Below, one piece after another: positions 43,772 to 52,931 of a stretch of 64,000 nt of DNA. Source of the DNA: Acidobacteriota bacterium (lineage in GTDB: Bacteria > Acidobacteriota > Blastocatellia > Pyrinomonadales > Pyrinomonadaceae); assembly GCA_016715115.1 (NCBI GenBank), contig JADKBM010000011.1, forward strand, positions 682,001 to 746,000, read 5' to 3'. The translations under genes and the position numbers were made by a program. Below the pieces are notes generated by a model, which worked only from the letters and a program-made list of their open reading frames with translations, had not been told where the DNA came from and did not search any database. How positions within the stretch are numbered: the first letter of the stretch is position 1; each line of letters starts with the position of its first letter.

Positions 43772-43856
43772 TGCTCGCCTCCCCGGTGAGCACTGGTCAC
43801 GAGGGGTGAGGACTTGTGACCTAGGGGCGATGGTGTGGGAGACATCGCCCTGTTTT
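43772..43856 (+). promoter_or_regulatory. Structured RNA element with terminator stem
   Basis: Three stems in a row: TGCTCGCC/GGTGAGCA (43772-43779 with 43785-43792, loop TCCCC), GGTCAC/GTGACC (43795-43800 with 43816-43821, loop with GGGG), and GGGCGATG/CATCGCCC (about 43825-43850) followed by TGTTTTATTTT. The CCCC and GGGG loops could pair. The last stem works as a terminator for the matrixin gene. The whole could be a riboswitch-like leader; I recognise no known class. Confidence 0.5.
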
Positions 43857-43959
43857 ATTTTAAAATCGGGTTCTTTCGGGTGTTTGTACCTGAGTGCGAA
43901 AATACGTAGAATCTTGTTCTTGCGAAGATTGTAAGCAATCGAGCGGCCGAATAGGAGAA

Positions 43960-44028
43960 ATGTGTCGGCAAAGATAGGTTTGTGATTGGATCCGAAACCG
44001 CGAACGTCCGACGTTCGACGGTTTTTTT
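43960..44028 (+). promoter_or_regulatory. Attenuator-like leader: mini-ORF and terminator hairpin ahead of the APC gene
   Basis: AGGAG at 43953-43957 is followed by ATG TGT CGG CAA AGA TAG (43960-43977), a five-residue leader (MCRQR). Then AACCG CGAACGT (43996-44007) pairs with ACGTTCG and CGGTT (44011-44023, one bulged A), loop CCG, with seven T to 44028. The transporter ATG is at 44041 in the same frame as the mini-ORF and has no ribosome site of its own. This layout suits transcription attenuation. Confidence 0.6.
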
Positions 44029-44040
44029 GCGCTTGACGAT

Positions 44041-46032
44041 ATGGAAATCGGGAAACGAAAGTGGTTCCGGCGATGGCTCTTCCAGGGAGTGAGGGAGATC
44101 GAGGGCCCGCACGAACACGAAGGCCGACATCCGCAGCATTCGTGGTGGAAAGTCATGTGTCTGACGGGCGTCGACTATTTTTCGACGCTCGGCTATCAAC
44201 CGGGAATAGCATTCCTCGCAGCCGGGGCGCTTTCTCCGATCGCGACGCTCGTATTGGTCCTTCTGACCTTGTTCGGAGCGCTTCCGATGTACAAGCGCGT
44301 GGCTGAAGAGAGTCCTCACGGGGACGGTTCGATCTCGATGCTCGAACGTCTTCTATCGCGCTGGAAGGGCAAGATGTTCGTTCTGGCATTGCTTGGATTC
44401 GTCGCGACGAGTTTCATTATCACGATCACGCTTTCGGCGGCGGACGCGACGGCACATATCATCGAGAACCCATTCGTCGAGCACAATCTACAGTTCCTGA
44501 ATCATAAGGTCATTGTCACGCTGATCCTGATCGGATTCCTCGGAGCCGTTTTTCTAAAAGGGTTCAACGAGGCGATCGGCATCGCCGTTTTCATTGTTGC
44601 GGCGTATCTTGCGCTCAACGTTGTTGTGATCGGCACGGGACTCTACGAAGTGGCGACACATCCGGAGGTGCTTGGAAACTGGCGCGATGCGCTGTTTCGG
44701 CATCCGGACGTTCGGGGCAGCACGGTTGCGATGGTTCTCGCGGCCTTGGTCGTCTTCCCGAAACTGGCGCTGGGACTGTCGGGATTTGAAACCGGCGTCG
44801 TCGTGATGCCGCTTATCAAGGGGGGCGATGATTCAAAGGCAGAGGATCTGCGATTGATGCAGCATTCGACCGAGAACGCGTCCGACGACGATCAGCGATT
44901 GATGGCCGGACGCATCCGCAACGGAAAGAAACTGCTCACCGGCGCGGCCGTGATAATGAGCTTTATGTTGGTCGGCAGCAGTATTGTAACAAGCATGCTG
45001 ATTCCGGCGGAGAAATTCCAGGTCGGCGGCGAAGCGAACGGCCGCGCGATTTCCTATCTCGCGCACACCAGTCTGGGCGAGGTTTTCGGAACCGCGTACG
45101 ACATCAGCACGATTTTGATACTGTGGTTCGCCGGCGCGTCCGCGATGGCCGGACTTCTCAACATTGTCCCGCGCTACCTGCCCCGATACGGGATGGCTCC
45201 GGACTGGGCGCGGGCGACGCGCCCGCTGGTAATAGTCTTCACGCTGATCTGCTTTCTCGTGACGATCTTTTTTCAGGCCGAGGTCGATGCACAAGGCGGC
45301 GCCTACGCGACCGGTGTTTTGATGTTGATGACATCCGCAGCGGTCGCCGTGACCATCTCGGCGTGGAGAAAAAACGAGCGGAAATGGATCGCGTTTCTCA
45401 TCATTACGATCGTTTTCGTATTTACGACCGCCGTCAATATGATCGAACAGCCGGAAGGGATCAAGATCGCGACGCTGTTCATCTTGGGAATCGTCATCGC
45501 TTCGTTTGTTTCGAGGGCACTTCGTTCGACGGAGATTCGCATCGACAAGATCGTTCTCGACGATACGGCCAAGGCGATCGTCGATGAGATGATGCTGGGC
45601 GAACTTCGCATCGTGACCAATCGGCGCGAAAAGGGAGATGTCAGTGAGTATCGTTTCAAGGAACACGAGAAACGTATCGACAACCATATTCCGTCGACGG
45701 ATCCGATCATTTTCTACGAGATCGATCTCGGCGACGCGTCGGAGTTCTCGGGGACGCTCAATATCCGAGGCGTCGATATCGACGGCTACAAAGTTCTGAG
45801 AACCGAGGCGCCGGCGGTGCCCAACGCGATCGCGGGATTTCTACTCTTTCTGAGAGACGAAACCGGCAAGATACCCCACGTATATTTTGGCTGGAGCGAG
45901 GGAAATCCGATCTTGTATCTGATCCGCTACATCATTTTCGGCGAGGGGGACACGGCGCCGGTCACACGCGAGATACTGAGACAGGCCGAAACGGATCCGG
46001 AACTTCGCCCGAGCGTGCATGTCGGCGGATGA
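44041..46032 (+). CDS. APC-superfamily permease, large form
   Basis: Inner-membrane transporter of 663 residues. The conserved start of the family (HPQHSWWKVMCLTGVDYF) is at about residues 31-48, followed by twelve or so helices up to about residue 500 and a cytoplasmic C-terminal domain of about 150 residues with alternating beta strands and helices. Relatives include amino-acid and potassium transporters with a soluble C-terminal sensor; the substrate cannot be stated. The leader has signals of attenuation. Confidence 0.85.
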   Translation: MEIGKRKWFRRWLFQGVREIEGPHEHEGRHPQHSWWKVMCLTGVDYFSTLGYQPGIAFLAAGALSPIATLVLVLLTLFGALPMYKRVAEESPHGDGSISMLERLLSRWKGKMFVLALLGFVATSFIITITLSAADATAHIIENPFVEHNLQFLNHKVIVTLILIGFLGAVFLKGFNEAIGIAVFIVAAYLALNVVVIGTGLYEVATHPEVLGNWRDALFRHPDVRGSTVAMVLAALVVFPKLALGLSGFETGVVVMPLIKGGDDSKAEDLRLMQHSTENASDDDQRLMAGRIRNGKKLLTGAAVIMSFMLVGSSIVTSMLIPAEKFQVGGEANGRAISYLAHTSLGEVFGTAYDISTILILWFAGASAMAGLLNIVPRYLPRYGMAPDWARATRPLVIVFTLICFLVTIFFQAEVDAQGGAYATGVLMLMTSAAVAVTISAWRKNERKWIAFLIITIVFVFTTAVNMIEQPEGIKIATLFILGIVIASFVSRALRSTEIRIDKIVLDDTAKAIVDEMMLGELRIVTNRREKGDVSEYRFKEHEKRIDNHIPSTDPIIFYEIDLGDASEFSGTLNIRGVDIDGYKVLRTEAPAVPNAIAGFLLFLRDETGKIPHVYFGWSEGNPILYLIRYIIFGEGDTAPVTREILRQAETDPELRPSVHVGG

Positions 46033-46044
46033 CGCCAATCGGGA

Positions 46045-46431
46045 CTAATTGGATTCGGATCCAAGCAGTCCCGGATTCTGTTCAAGAAAACAACTTCGGC
46101 ACAACACCGGTCTTCCTTGCGACGGATAAAACGGTACGGTTGTAAACGCGTTGCAGCGCGCGCAATGGACCGCCACTTCGATTCGTTGTTTCACGCCGGC
46201 GTTCTGCGCCGCAGTGATCGCGGCCAGTCGTTCATTCTTTGCCTTTTTGCAATCCTTGCAGCGTTTCGGCGGGTTTCTGAGATTCTTGTCCCGGAAGAAA
46301 AGTTGCTCACCCGCCGACCATACGAAGTTTTCCCCGCAGTCGATACAGCGAATCTCGGTATCCTGAAACTCGGACGATTCATCAGACGACTGCTCGTGCG
46401 CAAGCGTATCCGGATTGATTTGCGGTGACAT
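46045..46431 (-). CDS. Double zinc-ribbon protein
   Basis: Protein of 128 residues. First ribbon of the zf-trcl type: IRCIDCGENFVWSAGEQ with RCKDCKKAK at about 27-66; second ribbon VHCARCNAFTTVPF with VLCRSCF at about 87-116. An acidic, Ser-rich N-terminus precedes them. Role unknown, probably RNA or protein binding. The purD promoter region lies behind it. Confidence 0.85.
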   Translation of the reverse strand: MSPQINPDTLAHEQSSDESSEFQDTEIRCIDCGENFVWSAGEQLFFRDKNLRNPPKRCKDCKKAKNERLAAITAAQNAGVKQRIEVAVHCARCNAFTTVPFYPSQGRPVLCRSCFLEQNPGLLGSESN

Positions 46432-46637
46432 TTTCCCTCCCTTGTAGAAACAGCGTCCGAATTCCGCATTTAATTGAGCGATTTAAGCTGAGGAATCGCC
46501 CGCCGCGAAAAAACGGACATCGTTTGAAAAAACAAAGTGAATGAGTCAAACTGATTCAAATTGAAAGACCTAACGATTCTTTGTTGAAATTATAACTAAT
46601 ACAAATCAGTGTCAAGTGTCTTCAAAAATAAGTCGGT

Positions 46638-47909
46638 ATGAAAATTCTTGTGGTCGGTTCCGGCGGACGCGAGCACGCGATCTGCGCGAGTTTCGCCGAA
46701 GGGGCGAATGTTGACGCCGTGTTTTGCGCGGACGGAAATGCGGGAATTGCCGAGGTCGCAGATTGTGTTCCGATCAAGCCGGTCGAAACCGAGCGTTTGG
46801 CCGCGTTTGCGCTTGAGAAATCGATCGATCTGACCTTTGTTGGTGGCGAGACGGCCTTGGCTCTCGGGATCGTCGACGAATTCGAACGGCTTGGGCTTAA
46901 GATCGTGGGAGCATCGAAGGCCGCGGCCAGACTCGAGGCGTCAAAGTCGTTCGCCAAGGATTTTATGGCACGGTGGCGGATTCCGACGGCCAGCTACGAG
47001 GTCGTCAAGTCGGTGTCCGAAGCGCGCGAGATATTGCAGGCCGGGTTCTTCGGGTCGGCTGAAACTCCGGTCGTCATAAAGGCAGACGGGCTGGCCGCCG
47101 GAAAGGGTGTCATCGTGGCGCCCGACCGGCAATCGGCGATCGACGCTCTCGACGAGTTGGTAACGACCGTTGGCCAAGCCGCTTCGGAAACGATCGTGCT
47201 TGAGGAATGCCTCTTCGGCCGGGAGGTTTCGCTGCTCGCTTTTTGTGACGGGTCGAGCTATAAACTTATGCCGCCGGTCCGCGATCACAAGCGCATCGGC
47301 GACGGCGACCGCGGTCCGAACACAGGCGGAATGGGAACGGTTGCGGATCGTTCCCTGATTTCCCCCGAAGACCTTTCGGTTATCGAGCGGGACATCGTTA
47401 TCCCGACGCTGGAAGGCTGCCGCAAGGAGGGGTTTCCGTTCAAGGGAATCCTGTTCATCGGATTGATGATGACGTCCGACGGGGCAAAGGTTCTCGAATA
47501 CAACGTCCGCTTCGGCGACCCCGAGACGCAGGTCATCCTGCCCCTCCTGCGAACCGATCTGGCAACAATCTGCGACGCAATGACCCGCGGCGGATTGTCC
47601 AAGGTCGATATTGATTGGTCCGATGGCTGCGCGGCCTGCATCGTGCTCGCCGCGCGCGGCTATCCGGGCGAACCGCAACGCGGCGATATTATCTACGGGC
47701 TGGACCTGGCGGCCCGTCATTCCGGGACGAAGGTCTTTCACGCGGGCACCGCAAGCGACGACACCGGTCATTTCGTGACCAGCGGCGGTCGGGTTCTCGG
47801 GGTCACGTCAACCGGTGCCGGTCTTTCCGAAGCGCTCGATCGGGCTTACCTTGCGGTAAACGATATTTCGTGGAACGGTATGCAGTTCCGGCACGACATC
47901 GGGAGATGA
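46638..47909 (+). CDS. purD: Phosphoribosylamine--glycine ligase
   Basis: ATP-grasp ligase of purine synthesis, 423 residues. N-terminus KILVVGSGGREHAIC, phosphate-binding DGLAAGKGVIVA, and the ATP-grasp active-site VLEYNVRFGDPETQ are visible. The length is usual. It overlaps yhhQ by the four bases ATGA. Upstream lies a 200-base AT-rich segment. Confidence 0.96.
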   Translation: MKILVVGSGGREHAICASFAEGANVDAVFCADGNAGIAEVADCVPIKPVETERLAAFALEKSIDLTFVGGETALALGIVDEFERLGLKIVGASKAAARLEASKSFAKDFMARWRIPTASYEVVKSVSEAREILQAGFFGSAETPVVIKADGLAAGKGVIVAPDRQSAIDALDELVTTVGQAASETIVLEECLFGREVSLLAFCDGSSYKLMPPVRDHKRIGDGDRGPNTGGMGTVADRSLISPEDLSVIERDIVIPTLEGCRKEGFPFKGILFIGLMMTSDGAKVLEYNVRFGDPETQVILPLLRTDLATICDAMTRGGLSKVDIDWSDGCAACIVLAARGYPGEPQRGDIIYGLDLAARHSGTKVFHAGTASDDTGHFVTSGGRVLGVTSTGAGLSEALDRAYLAVNDISWNGMQFRHDIGR

Positions 47910-48610
47910 ATCAAGCAAGGCAATACAAATACTATGACCTCATAATGGCAGCCTTCGTCGCGGTGCTCTTGTGTTCGAATCTGATAGGCGTCCATCAGGT
48001 TTCGACGGTGAACCTCCCGTTTTACGGTGATTATGTATATGGTGCCGGCGTCTTGTTCTTTCCGATCAGCTATCTGTTCGGCGATATTCTGACAGAGGTT
48101 TACGGATACGCGCGTTCGCGAAAAGTTATCTGGGCCGGTTTCGGCGCGCTGATCTTTGCCTCGCTGATGTCGTTGGTGGTGACGGCGCTCCCGTCCGCGC
48201 CGACGATGGACGCCGAGAAGGCGAAGGCGATCGAGTTGATATTCGGTCAGACGCCGCGCATCGTCCTTGCGTCGCTGACAGCGTTTTGGCTCGGTGAATT
48301 CGTCAATTCATTCGTCCTCGCCAAAATCAAGCTTCTGATGTCGGGGAAACTCCTTTTTATCCGGACTATCTCGTCGACCATCGCCGGCGAGGTCGCGGAT
48401 TCTCTGATTTTCTATCCGATCGCGTTTTATGGAATCTGGTCTAACGAACAGCTCATAAGCGTGATGATCGGAAACTACTTCATCAAGGTGTTGTGGGAAG
48501 TCCTGGCTACCCCGTTTACCTATTTGATCGTCGGATTCCTCAAACGTGCCGAGCACGAAGACTTTTACGATAAGGACACGGATTTCAATCCGTTCAGTCT
48601 CGAAACGTAA
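47906..48610 (+). CDS. yhhQ: Queuosine precursor transporter YhhQ
   Basis: Inner-membrane transporter of queuosine precursors (7-cyano-7-deazaguanine), 234 residues, six or so helices. The signature FPISYLFGDILTEVYGY at about 51-67 is intact, and the second half has FIRTISSTIAGEVADSLIF. Start at 47906 overlaps the purD stop, so the pair is translationally coupled. Linking of purD and yhhQ is a small oddity, both serving purine-type metabolism. Confidence 0.92.
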   Translation: MNQARQYKYYDLIMAAFVAVLLCSNLIGVHQVSTVNLPFYGDYVYGAGVLFFPISYLFGDILTEVYGYARSRKVIWAGFGALIFASLMSLVVTALPSAPTMDAEKAKAIELIFGQTPRIVLASLTAFWLGEFVNSFVLAKIKLLMSGKLLFIRTISSTIAGEVADSLIFYPIAFYGIWSNEQLISVMIGNYFIKVLWEVLATPFTYLIVGFLKRAEHEDFYDKDTDFNPFSLET

Positions 48611-48670
48611 CGACGATCCGGATCTAACCCAGAATCGCGCAAGGCAGCCGCCGTGCGTCTCAATTTCGTT

Positions 48671-50965
48671 ATGCAACTTCAAATTACCACTCCGATCACA
48701 TCACTTCACAAATTCGACTTTATGCAGATCTCGCCGGCGCATTCAAGGAAATTGGCGATTGCGGTCGCAGGTCAGGCCTATAAAACGGATATCGAAACCG
48801 CAACCATCGAAGATCTTCTGAACTATTTTCCGACGCGCTATGAAGACCGGTCGAACTTCATTTCGATCGATCAGCTTTCCCCGAATCTGGAAGCCTCGGT
48901 CGAACTTTATGTGCGCGTGTCCGGCGGCTATCGTGTCGGGAGAAACCGTTCGCCGAAGGCGCCGCCCCTATTCATTTTCGAGGTCAACGCGGCGGACGCC
49001 GAACGGCGCCAGAAACCGGTCGTCGTTTGGTGGTTCGTTTCCGGAAAGTCCGCGCCGCGGATAATCCAGTATTATCAGGAGCGGTTTGCCCGCGGCGTCC
49101 GTTTCGCGGCATTCGGGAAATGGGAATGGGACAATCGCCGCGGGACCTTTGCGCTTCGATTAAACAAACCGGACGAACTCGAACTCCTGCCATCACTATC
49201 GGAAGATCGAGAAAACGCCGAACCGCTCGCCGATGAGGGAGCCTTCGGCGGAACCGACCGGGAACTCGAGGAAGATCTTGAAAACCCGCGTCTCGCGATG
49301 GTCCATACGGCGCGTTGCGTTCCGGTCTACCGGAAACTCGGCCAGTTCCAAACGAAACGTTTGCGCGAGATCGTCTTTTGCGCGATAGCAAACCTCGACT
49401 TCGGATCGGTCGCCGATAATCTTCCGGGAGAGATGCGCGAACGCCGCGGCCTCGTTTCCCGAGAGGACGCTTTGAGAGGCATCCATTTTCCGCCGGACGG
49501 CGCGCGGATTTCCGATTACTTGAGGTTTCGCAGTGAATCCCAGCGGCGATTGATCTTTGAGGAGTTCTTCTGGCTGACATTTGCTCTTCAAGTTCGACGC
49601 GGTCAGCGACTCAAGGAAGAAAAGGGAACGAAGATCTCGATTTCCGATCGGCTGCGGGAACGAATGAACGCGCTCGCGCCGTTCGAACTGACGACTGCCC
49701 AGAAACGCGTCATCGGTGAAATACTTGACGATCTGCGGTCGGATAAACCGATGAATCGGCTCGTTCAGGGCGATGTCGGGAGCGGAAAGACGATCGTCGC
49801 GTTGATGGCGATGTATGCGGCGATGGAGAACGGTTACCAAACCGTGCTGATGGCACCGACCGAGATACTCGCAGAGCAGCACGCCCGAAACGCCACCCGT
49901 CTGTTCGCAAACACCCCGTATCGCGTCGCGTTGCTGACCGGCCGAATGAAAGCCGCGCAGAAACGGGATGTTCGCGAAGCTATCGCGCGCGGGGACGTCA
50001 ACGCCGTCGTCGGAACGCACGCCGTGATTCAGGACGGGGTCGCGTTCGAACGACTTGGACTGGCGGTGATCGATGAACAGCATCGTTTCGGTGTGATGCA
50101 GCGTGCCGAGATCCGGGCGCGCGGACTCAATCCCGACGTCCTCGTAATGACCGCGACGCCGATCCCGCGCTCGCTGGCGATGACGGCTTACGGCGACCTG
50201 GATGTGTCCGTGATCGACGAACTTCCGCCGGGAAGGACGCCTGTGAAGACGGTCGTCGTCGGTGAGGATCGGCGAAAGGGTGTCTATCGAGGGATCGAAA
50301 GGGAACTCTCGGCGGGGCATCAGGTCTATATCGTCTATCCGTTGATCGAAGAATCCGAAAGATCTGACCTCAAGGCGGCGACGAAGATGTTCGAGGAGTT
50401 GCGCGACAACGACTTTCCGACCACTCCGGTCGGATTGCTCCACGGAAAGATGAAATCCGCGGAAAAAGAGGAAACTATGGCCGAGTTCGTGTCGGGCCGG
50501 ATCAAGATTCTTGTATCGACGACGGTGATCGAGGTCGGGGTCGACGTTCCGAACGCGAGCCTGATGATCATCGAGCACGCCGAACGCTTCGGCCTTTCGC
50601 AACTTCACCAACTCCGCGGCCGCGTCGGGCGCGGCGCGAAAGAGTCGTTTTGCGTCTTGCTGACCGGCGATAAACAGACCACGGACGCGAAGCAGCGGCT
50701 CGGCATAATGGAAGAGACGACGGACGGTTTCCTGATTGCCGAAAAGGACCTCGTAATCAGGGGCGAAGGTGAAATTCTCGGCACGCGGCAGGCGGGACTG
50801 CCGATGTTTCGGATCGCCAGCATTGTGAGGGATCTCGAGATACTGAGCGAGGCCCGGAATGAGGCGGAGAAGTATTCGGTTGAGTCGGCCCACGCCATCG
50901 AGGCGCAAGTTCTGATGCGTATTGTCGCCGATGATCCCCGTTTTCTCCTTGGCGGAATCGGATAA
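48671..50965 (+). CDS. recG: ATP-dependent DNA helicase RecG
   Basis: Branch-migrating helicase of 764 residues. The N-terminal wedge/OB domain reaches about residue 330; the helicase motifs are RLVQGDVGSGKT (Walker A), VIDEQHRFG (motif II), TATPIPR (motif III) and the later STTVIEVGVDVPNA and HQLRGRVGRG. Starting at the ATG 48671; a GTG six codons upstream is possible. An acidic insert in the N-terminal region near 180-200 distinguishes it from the E. coli protein. Confidence 0.96.
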   Translation: MQLQITTPITSLHKFDFMQISPAHSRKLAIAVAGQAYKTDIETATIEDLLNYFPTRYEDRSNFISIDQLSPNLEASVELYVRVSGGYRVGRNRSPKAPPLFIFEVNAADAERRQKPVVVWWFVSGKSAPRIIQYYQERFARGVRFAAFGKWEWDNRRGTFALRLNKPDELELLPSLSEDRENAEPLADEGAFGGTDRELEEDLENPRLAMVHTARCVPVYRKLGQFQTKRLREIVFCAIANLDFGSVADNLPGEMRERRGLVSREDALRGIHFPPDGARISDYLRFRSESQRRLIFEEFFWLTFALQVRRGQRLKEEKGTKISISDRLRERMNALAPFELTTAQKRVIGEILDDLRSDKPMNRLVQGDVGSGKTIVALMAMYAAMENGYQTVLMAPTEILAEQHARNATRLFANTPYRVALLTGRMKAAQKRDVREAIARGDVNAVVGTHAVIQDGVAFERLGLAVIDEQHRFGVMQRAEIRARGLNPDVLVMTATPIPRSLAMTAYGDLDVSVIDELPPGRTPVKTVVVGEDRRKGVYRGIERELSAGHQVYIVYPLIEESERSDLKAATKMFEELRDNDFPTTPVGLLHGKMKSAEKEETMAEFVSGRIKILVSTTVIEVGVDVPNASLMIIEHAERFGLSQLHQLRGRVGRGAKESFCVLLTGDKQTTDAKQRLGIMEETTDGFLIAEKDLVIRGEGEILGTRQAGLPMFRIASIVRDLEILSEARNEAEKYSVESAHAIEAQVLMRIVADDPRFLLGGIG

Positions 50966-50988
50966 ATCCTGCGTTTGCAAAAAATTGG

Positions 50989-51016
50989 TTGAAAAACAAT
51001 TTTTTTTCGGTACAAT
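50989..51016 (+). promoter_or_regulatory. Sigma-70 promoter for the RsmD-like fusion gene
   Basis: TTGAAA at 50989-50994, 16-base spacer, TACAAT at 51011-51016, in an AT-rich island right after recG. It leaves a leader of nearly 200 bases ahead of 51218. Confidence 0.5.
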
Positions 51017-51217
51017 CTAGGGTAGCTAAAGTAAAACTTCCGACTGTAATTTTAGTAGATTTACAATTTTCCAAAGGGCGTAAAAAGTAGTTCGATGGTC
51101 CCGATCGCTGGTAGAGCGCTTGTCACGAAGGCGACTCTTCCGTGATAGTGGTCGTGTAACTGTCGATAAGGGTCACTCCCTCTCATCAATGCAGCACGAG
51201 CTAAGGATATTTTAGAA

Positions 51218-52105
51218 ATGGAAAACCAACGACGCACACCAAATACCCCATCAACATTCGATAGAAACAAGGATTTTCGGAGAAGCGGTGACCGGCCAGT
51301 TGGGCCGACCAGATACCAAAGTCGAGACGCCCGCGATAATCGGGACAACCGAGACAATCGCGGTTTTCAGCCGCGCGGAGACCGATTTCAAAAACCGGGA
51401 GGATTCCAGCCACGGGAAGACCGGTTCGGAAAGCGGCCTGGAGGTGGTTTCGGGCCGCGAAATGACCGCCCGCCGGGCCGAGACCGTTTTGCACCCAAAG
51501 GAAAGGGCGCTCAACCGTGGAAAGAAGAGCCGAAAGTGAAGATCGTTTCGGAATTTCAGGTGACCGACGGGAAACTCAGGGGGAAGTTCCTAAAGGGTTC
51601 GGCTTCGCCGAAAGCGGCGATGACGCCGCAGAAACTCAGGGAAGCGATGTTCAAGATCCTGTTCCGGCGGATTCGTGCAAAGCGCTTTCTCGATCTTTGC
51701 GCCGGATCCGGAATGATCGGGATCGAAGCGATCTCGCGTGGCGCCATCGTTGCGACGTTCGTTGAGCGTTCGCCGAAGATGTGCAGTTTCATACGCAAGA
51801 ATATGGAAACCTGCGAGATCAAGGCCGGACACGGCGAGGTTGTGGAACTCGAAGTTATGCCGTTCCTCAAGCAGATGGGCAAGCGCCGACGATTTTGGGA
51901 CGTCGTTTATCTCGACGCGCCGGTCGAGAAGGAGTTCGACGAAGCAATGAAGTATTTGAGCCGCGGAACGGCGATTTCACCGGGCGGAACACTCGTAGTC
52001 GAACATCCTGCCGAGGTCTTTCTTCCGGAGCGGGCGGGTGTTCTAAAACGCTGGCGCGTGGTAGTCCAGGGAGAGAAGGCGATCAGTTTCTTTGAGAGAA
52101 AGTAA
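51218..52105 (+). CDS. RsmD-like methyltransferase with disordered Arg/Asp/Gly-rich N-tail
   Basis: Protein of 295 residues. Residues 1-105 are low complexity: Arg, Asp, Gly and Asn, with the triple DNR at 40-48 and repeated GGFQPR, as in RNA-binding disordered tails. Residues 115-293 form an RsmD-type methyltransferase with SAM motif DLCAGSGMIGIEA at 159-171. The catalytic motif, usually (N/D)PP(Y/F), is DAPV at 233-236. A true rsmD follows at 52155, so this is a diverged paralogue whose activity may be lost or changed. Confidence 0.85.
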   Translation: MENQRRTPNTPSTFDRNKDFRRSGDRPVGPTRYQSRDARDNRDNRDNRGFQPRGDRFQKPGGFQPREDRFGKRPGGGFGPRNDRPPGRDRFAPKGKGAQPWKEEPKVKIVSEFQVTDGKLRGKFLKGSASPKAAMTPQKLREAMFKILFRRIRAKRFLDLCAGSGMIGIEAISRGAIVATFVERSPKMCSFIRKNMETCEIKAGHGEVVELEVMPFLKQMGKRRRFWDVVYLDAPVEKEFDEAMKYLSRGTAISPGGTLVVEHPAEVFLPERAGVLKRWRVVVQGEKAISFFERK

Positions 52106-52154
52106 CGTTGCCCGATCGGATTCCGGCGAGGGCGTCGGAATCCGGATTTAACCA

Positions 52155-52709
52155 ATGAGAATAATTTCCGGCGAGTATCGCGGAAGGGTGCTCAAAAGCC
52201 CGTCCGGAGAAAGAACGCGTCCGACCTCAGACCGCTTAAGAGAAACCCTATTCAATATCATTGCTCCGCGTTTGGATTCTGAAACACGATTCCTCGATCT
52301 ATGCGCCGGAACGGGCGCCATCGGAATCGAGGCGTTGTCGCGAGGCGCCAATTTCGCCGCATTTGTCGACAAGTCCAGGCGCGCCTGCGGACTTATCGAA
52401 GTGAACCTGGATCTGCTTCAGATTCCGGAAGAACAAACTGAGGTCATCTGTTCGGGAGCCGAGAGTTATCTTGGCAGAAAACCCGGGCCACCTTGGCGAA
52501 TGATCTACTTTGATCCGCCGTACTCTCACGATTACGCGGCCGTGCTTCACGCCGTCGGTCACGGTGCCGACGAACTACTTGCGGACGATGGCATCCTGAT
52601 CGTTGAACATCACGTAAAGAACGCTTTGCCCGACATCTCCGGTGACATCAGAAGATGGCGAATCGTTAAACAGGGCGAATCTTGTCTCAGTTTTTACGAG
52701 CGCGATTAG
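52155..52709 (+). CDS. rsmD: 16S rRNA guanine(966)-N2 methyltransferase RsmD
   Basis: Methyltransferase of 184 residues. The N-terminal RIISGEYRGRVLKSPSGERTRP, the SAM-binding DLCAGTGAIGIEALSRGA and the catalytic YFDPPYSHDY are family-typical. It would modify G966 of 16S rRNA. It lies 49 bases after the diverged paralogue. Confidence 0.94.
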   Translation: MRIISGEYRGRVLKSPSGERTRPTSDRLRETLFNIIAPRLDSETRFLDLCAGTGAIGIEALSRGANFAAFVDKSRRACGLIEVNLDLLQIPEEQTEVICSGAESYLGRKPGPPWRMIYFDPPYSHDYAAVLHAVGHGADELLADDGILIVEHHVKNALPDISGDIRRWRIVKQGESCLSFYERD

Positions 52710-52931
52710 CTCGGCTTGCGCCCCGTTTCACCCGGTGCCGGCCCCGGGGTGAGGGGGCCGTTATTAGACTTCATCTTCCCGCGCGGAGACAACAGAGAGC
52801 GCATTGTGCGTTCGAGGCTCCGTCAAAAATCCGCGATCGAAATCCCAATCCGGAATCTGGGATGACTTGAATCGTCAAGTCGCCGTTGACCGCGGCTCAT
52901 TTCCTTTTTATATTGGTAGTTCGCTACAGAT

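Noticed and set aside
43772..44040. Known riboswitch classes (c-di-AMP, fluoride, cobalamin-like) for the transporter leader.
   Set aside because: None of the conserved cores I know was found; kept only as unassigned structure.
49196..50980. Antisense frame of 594 codons over recG.
   Set aside because: Shadow frame; recG helicase motifs are complete on the other strand.
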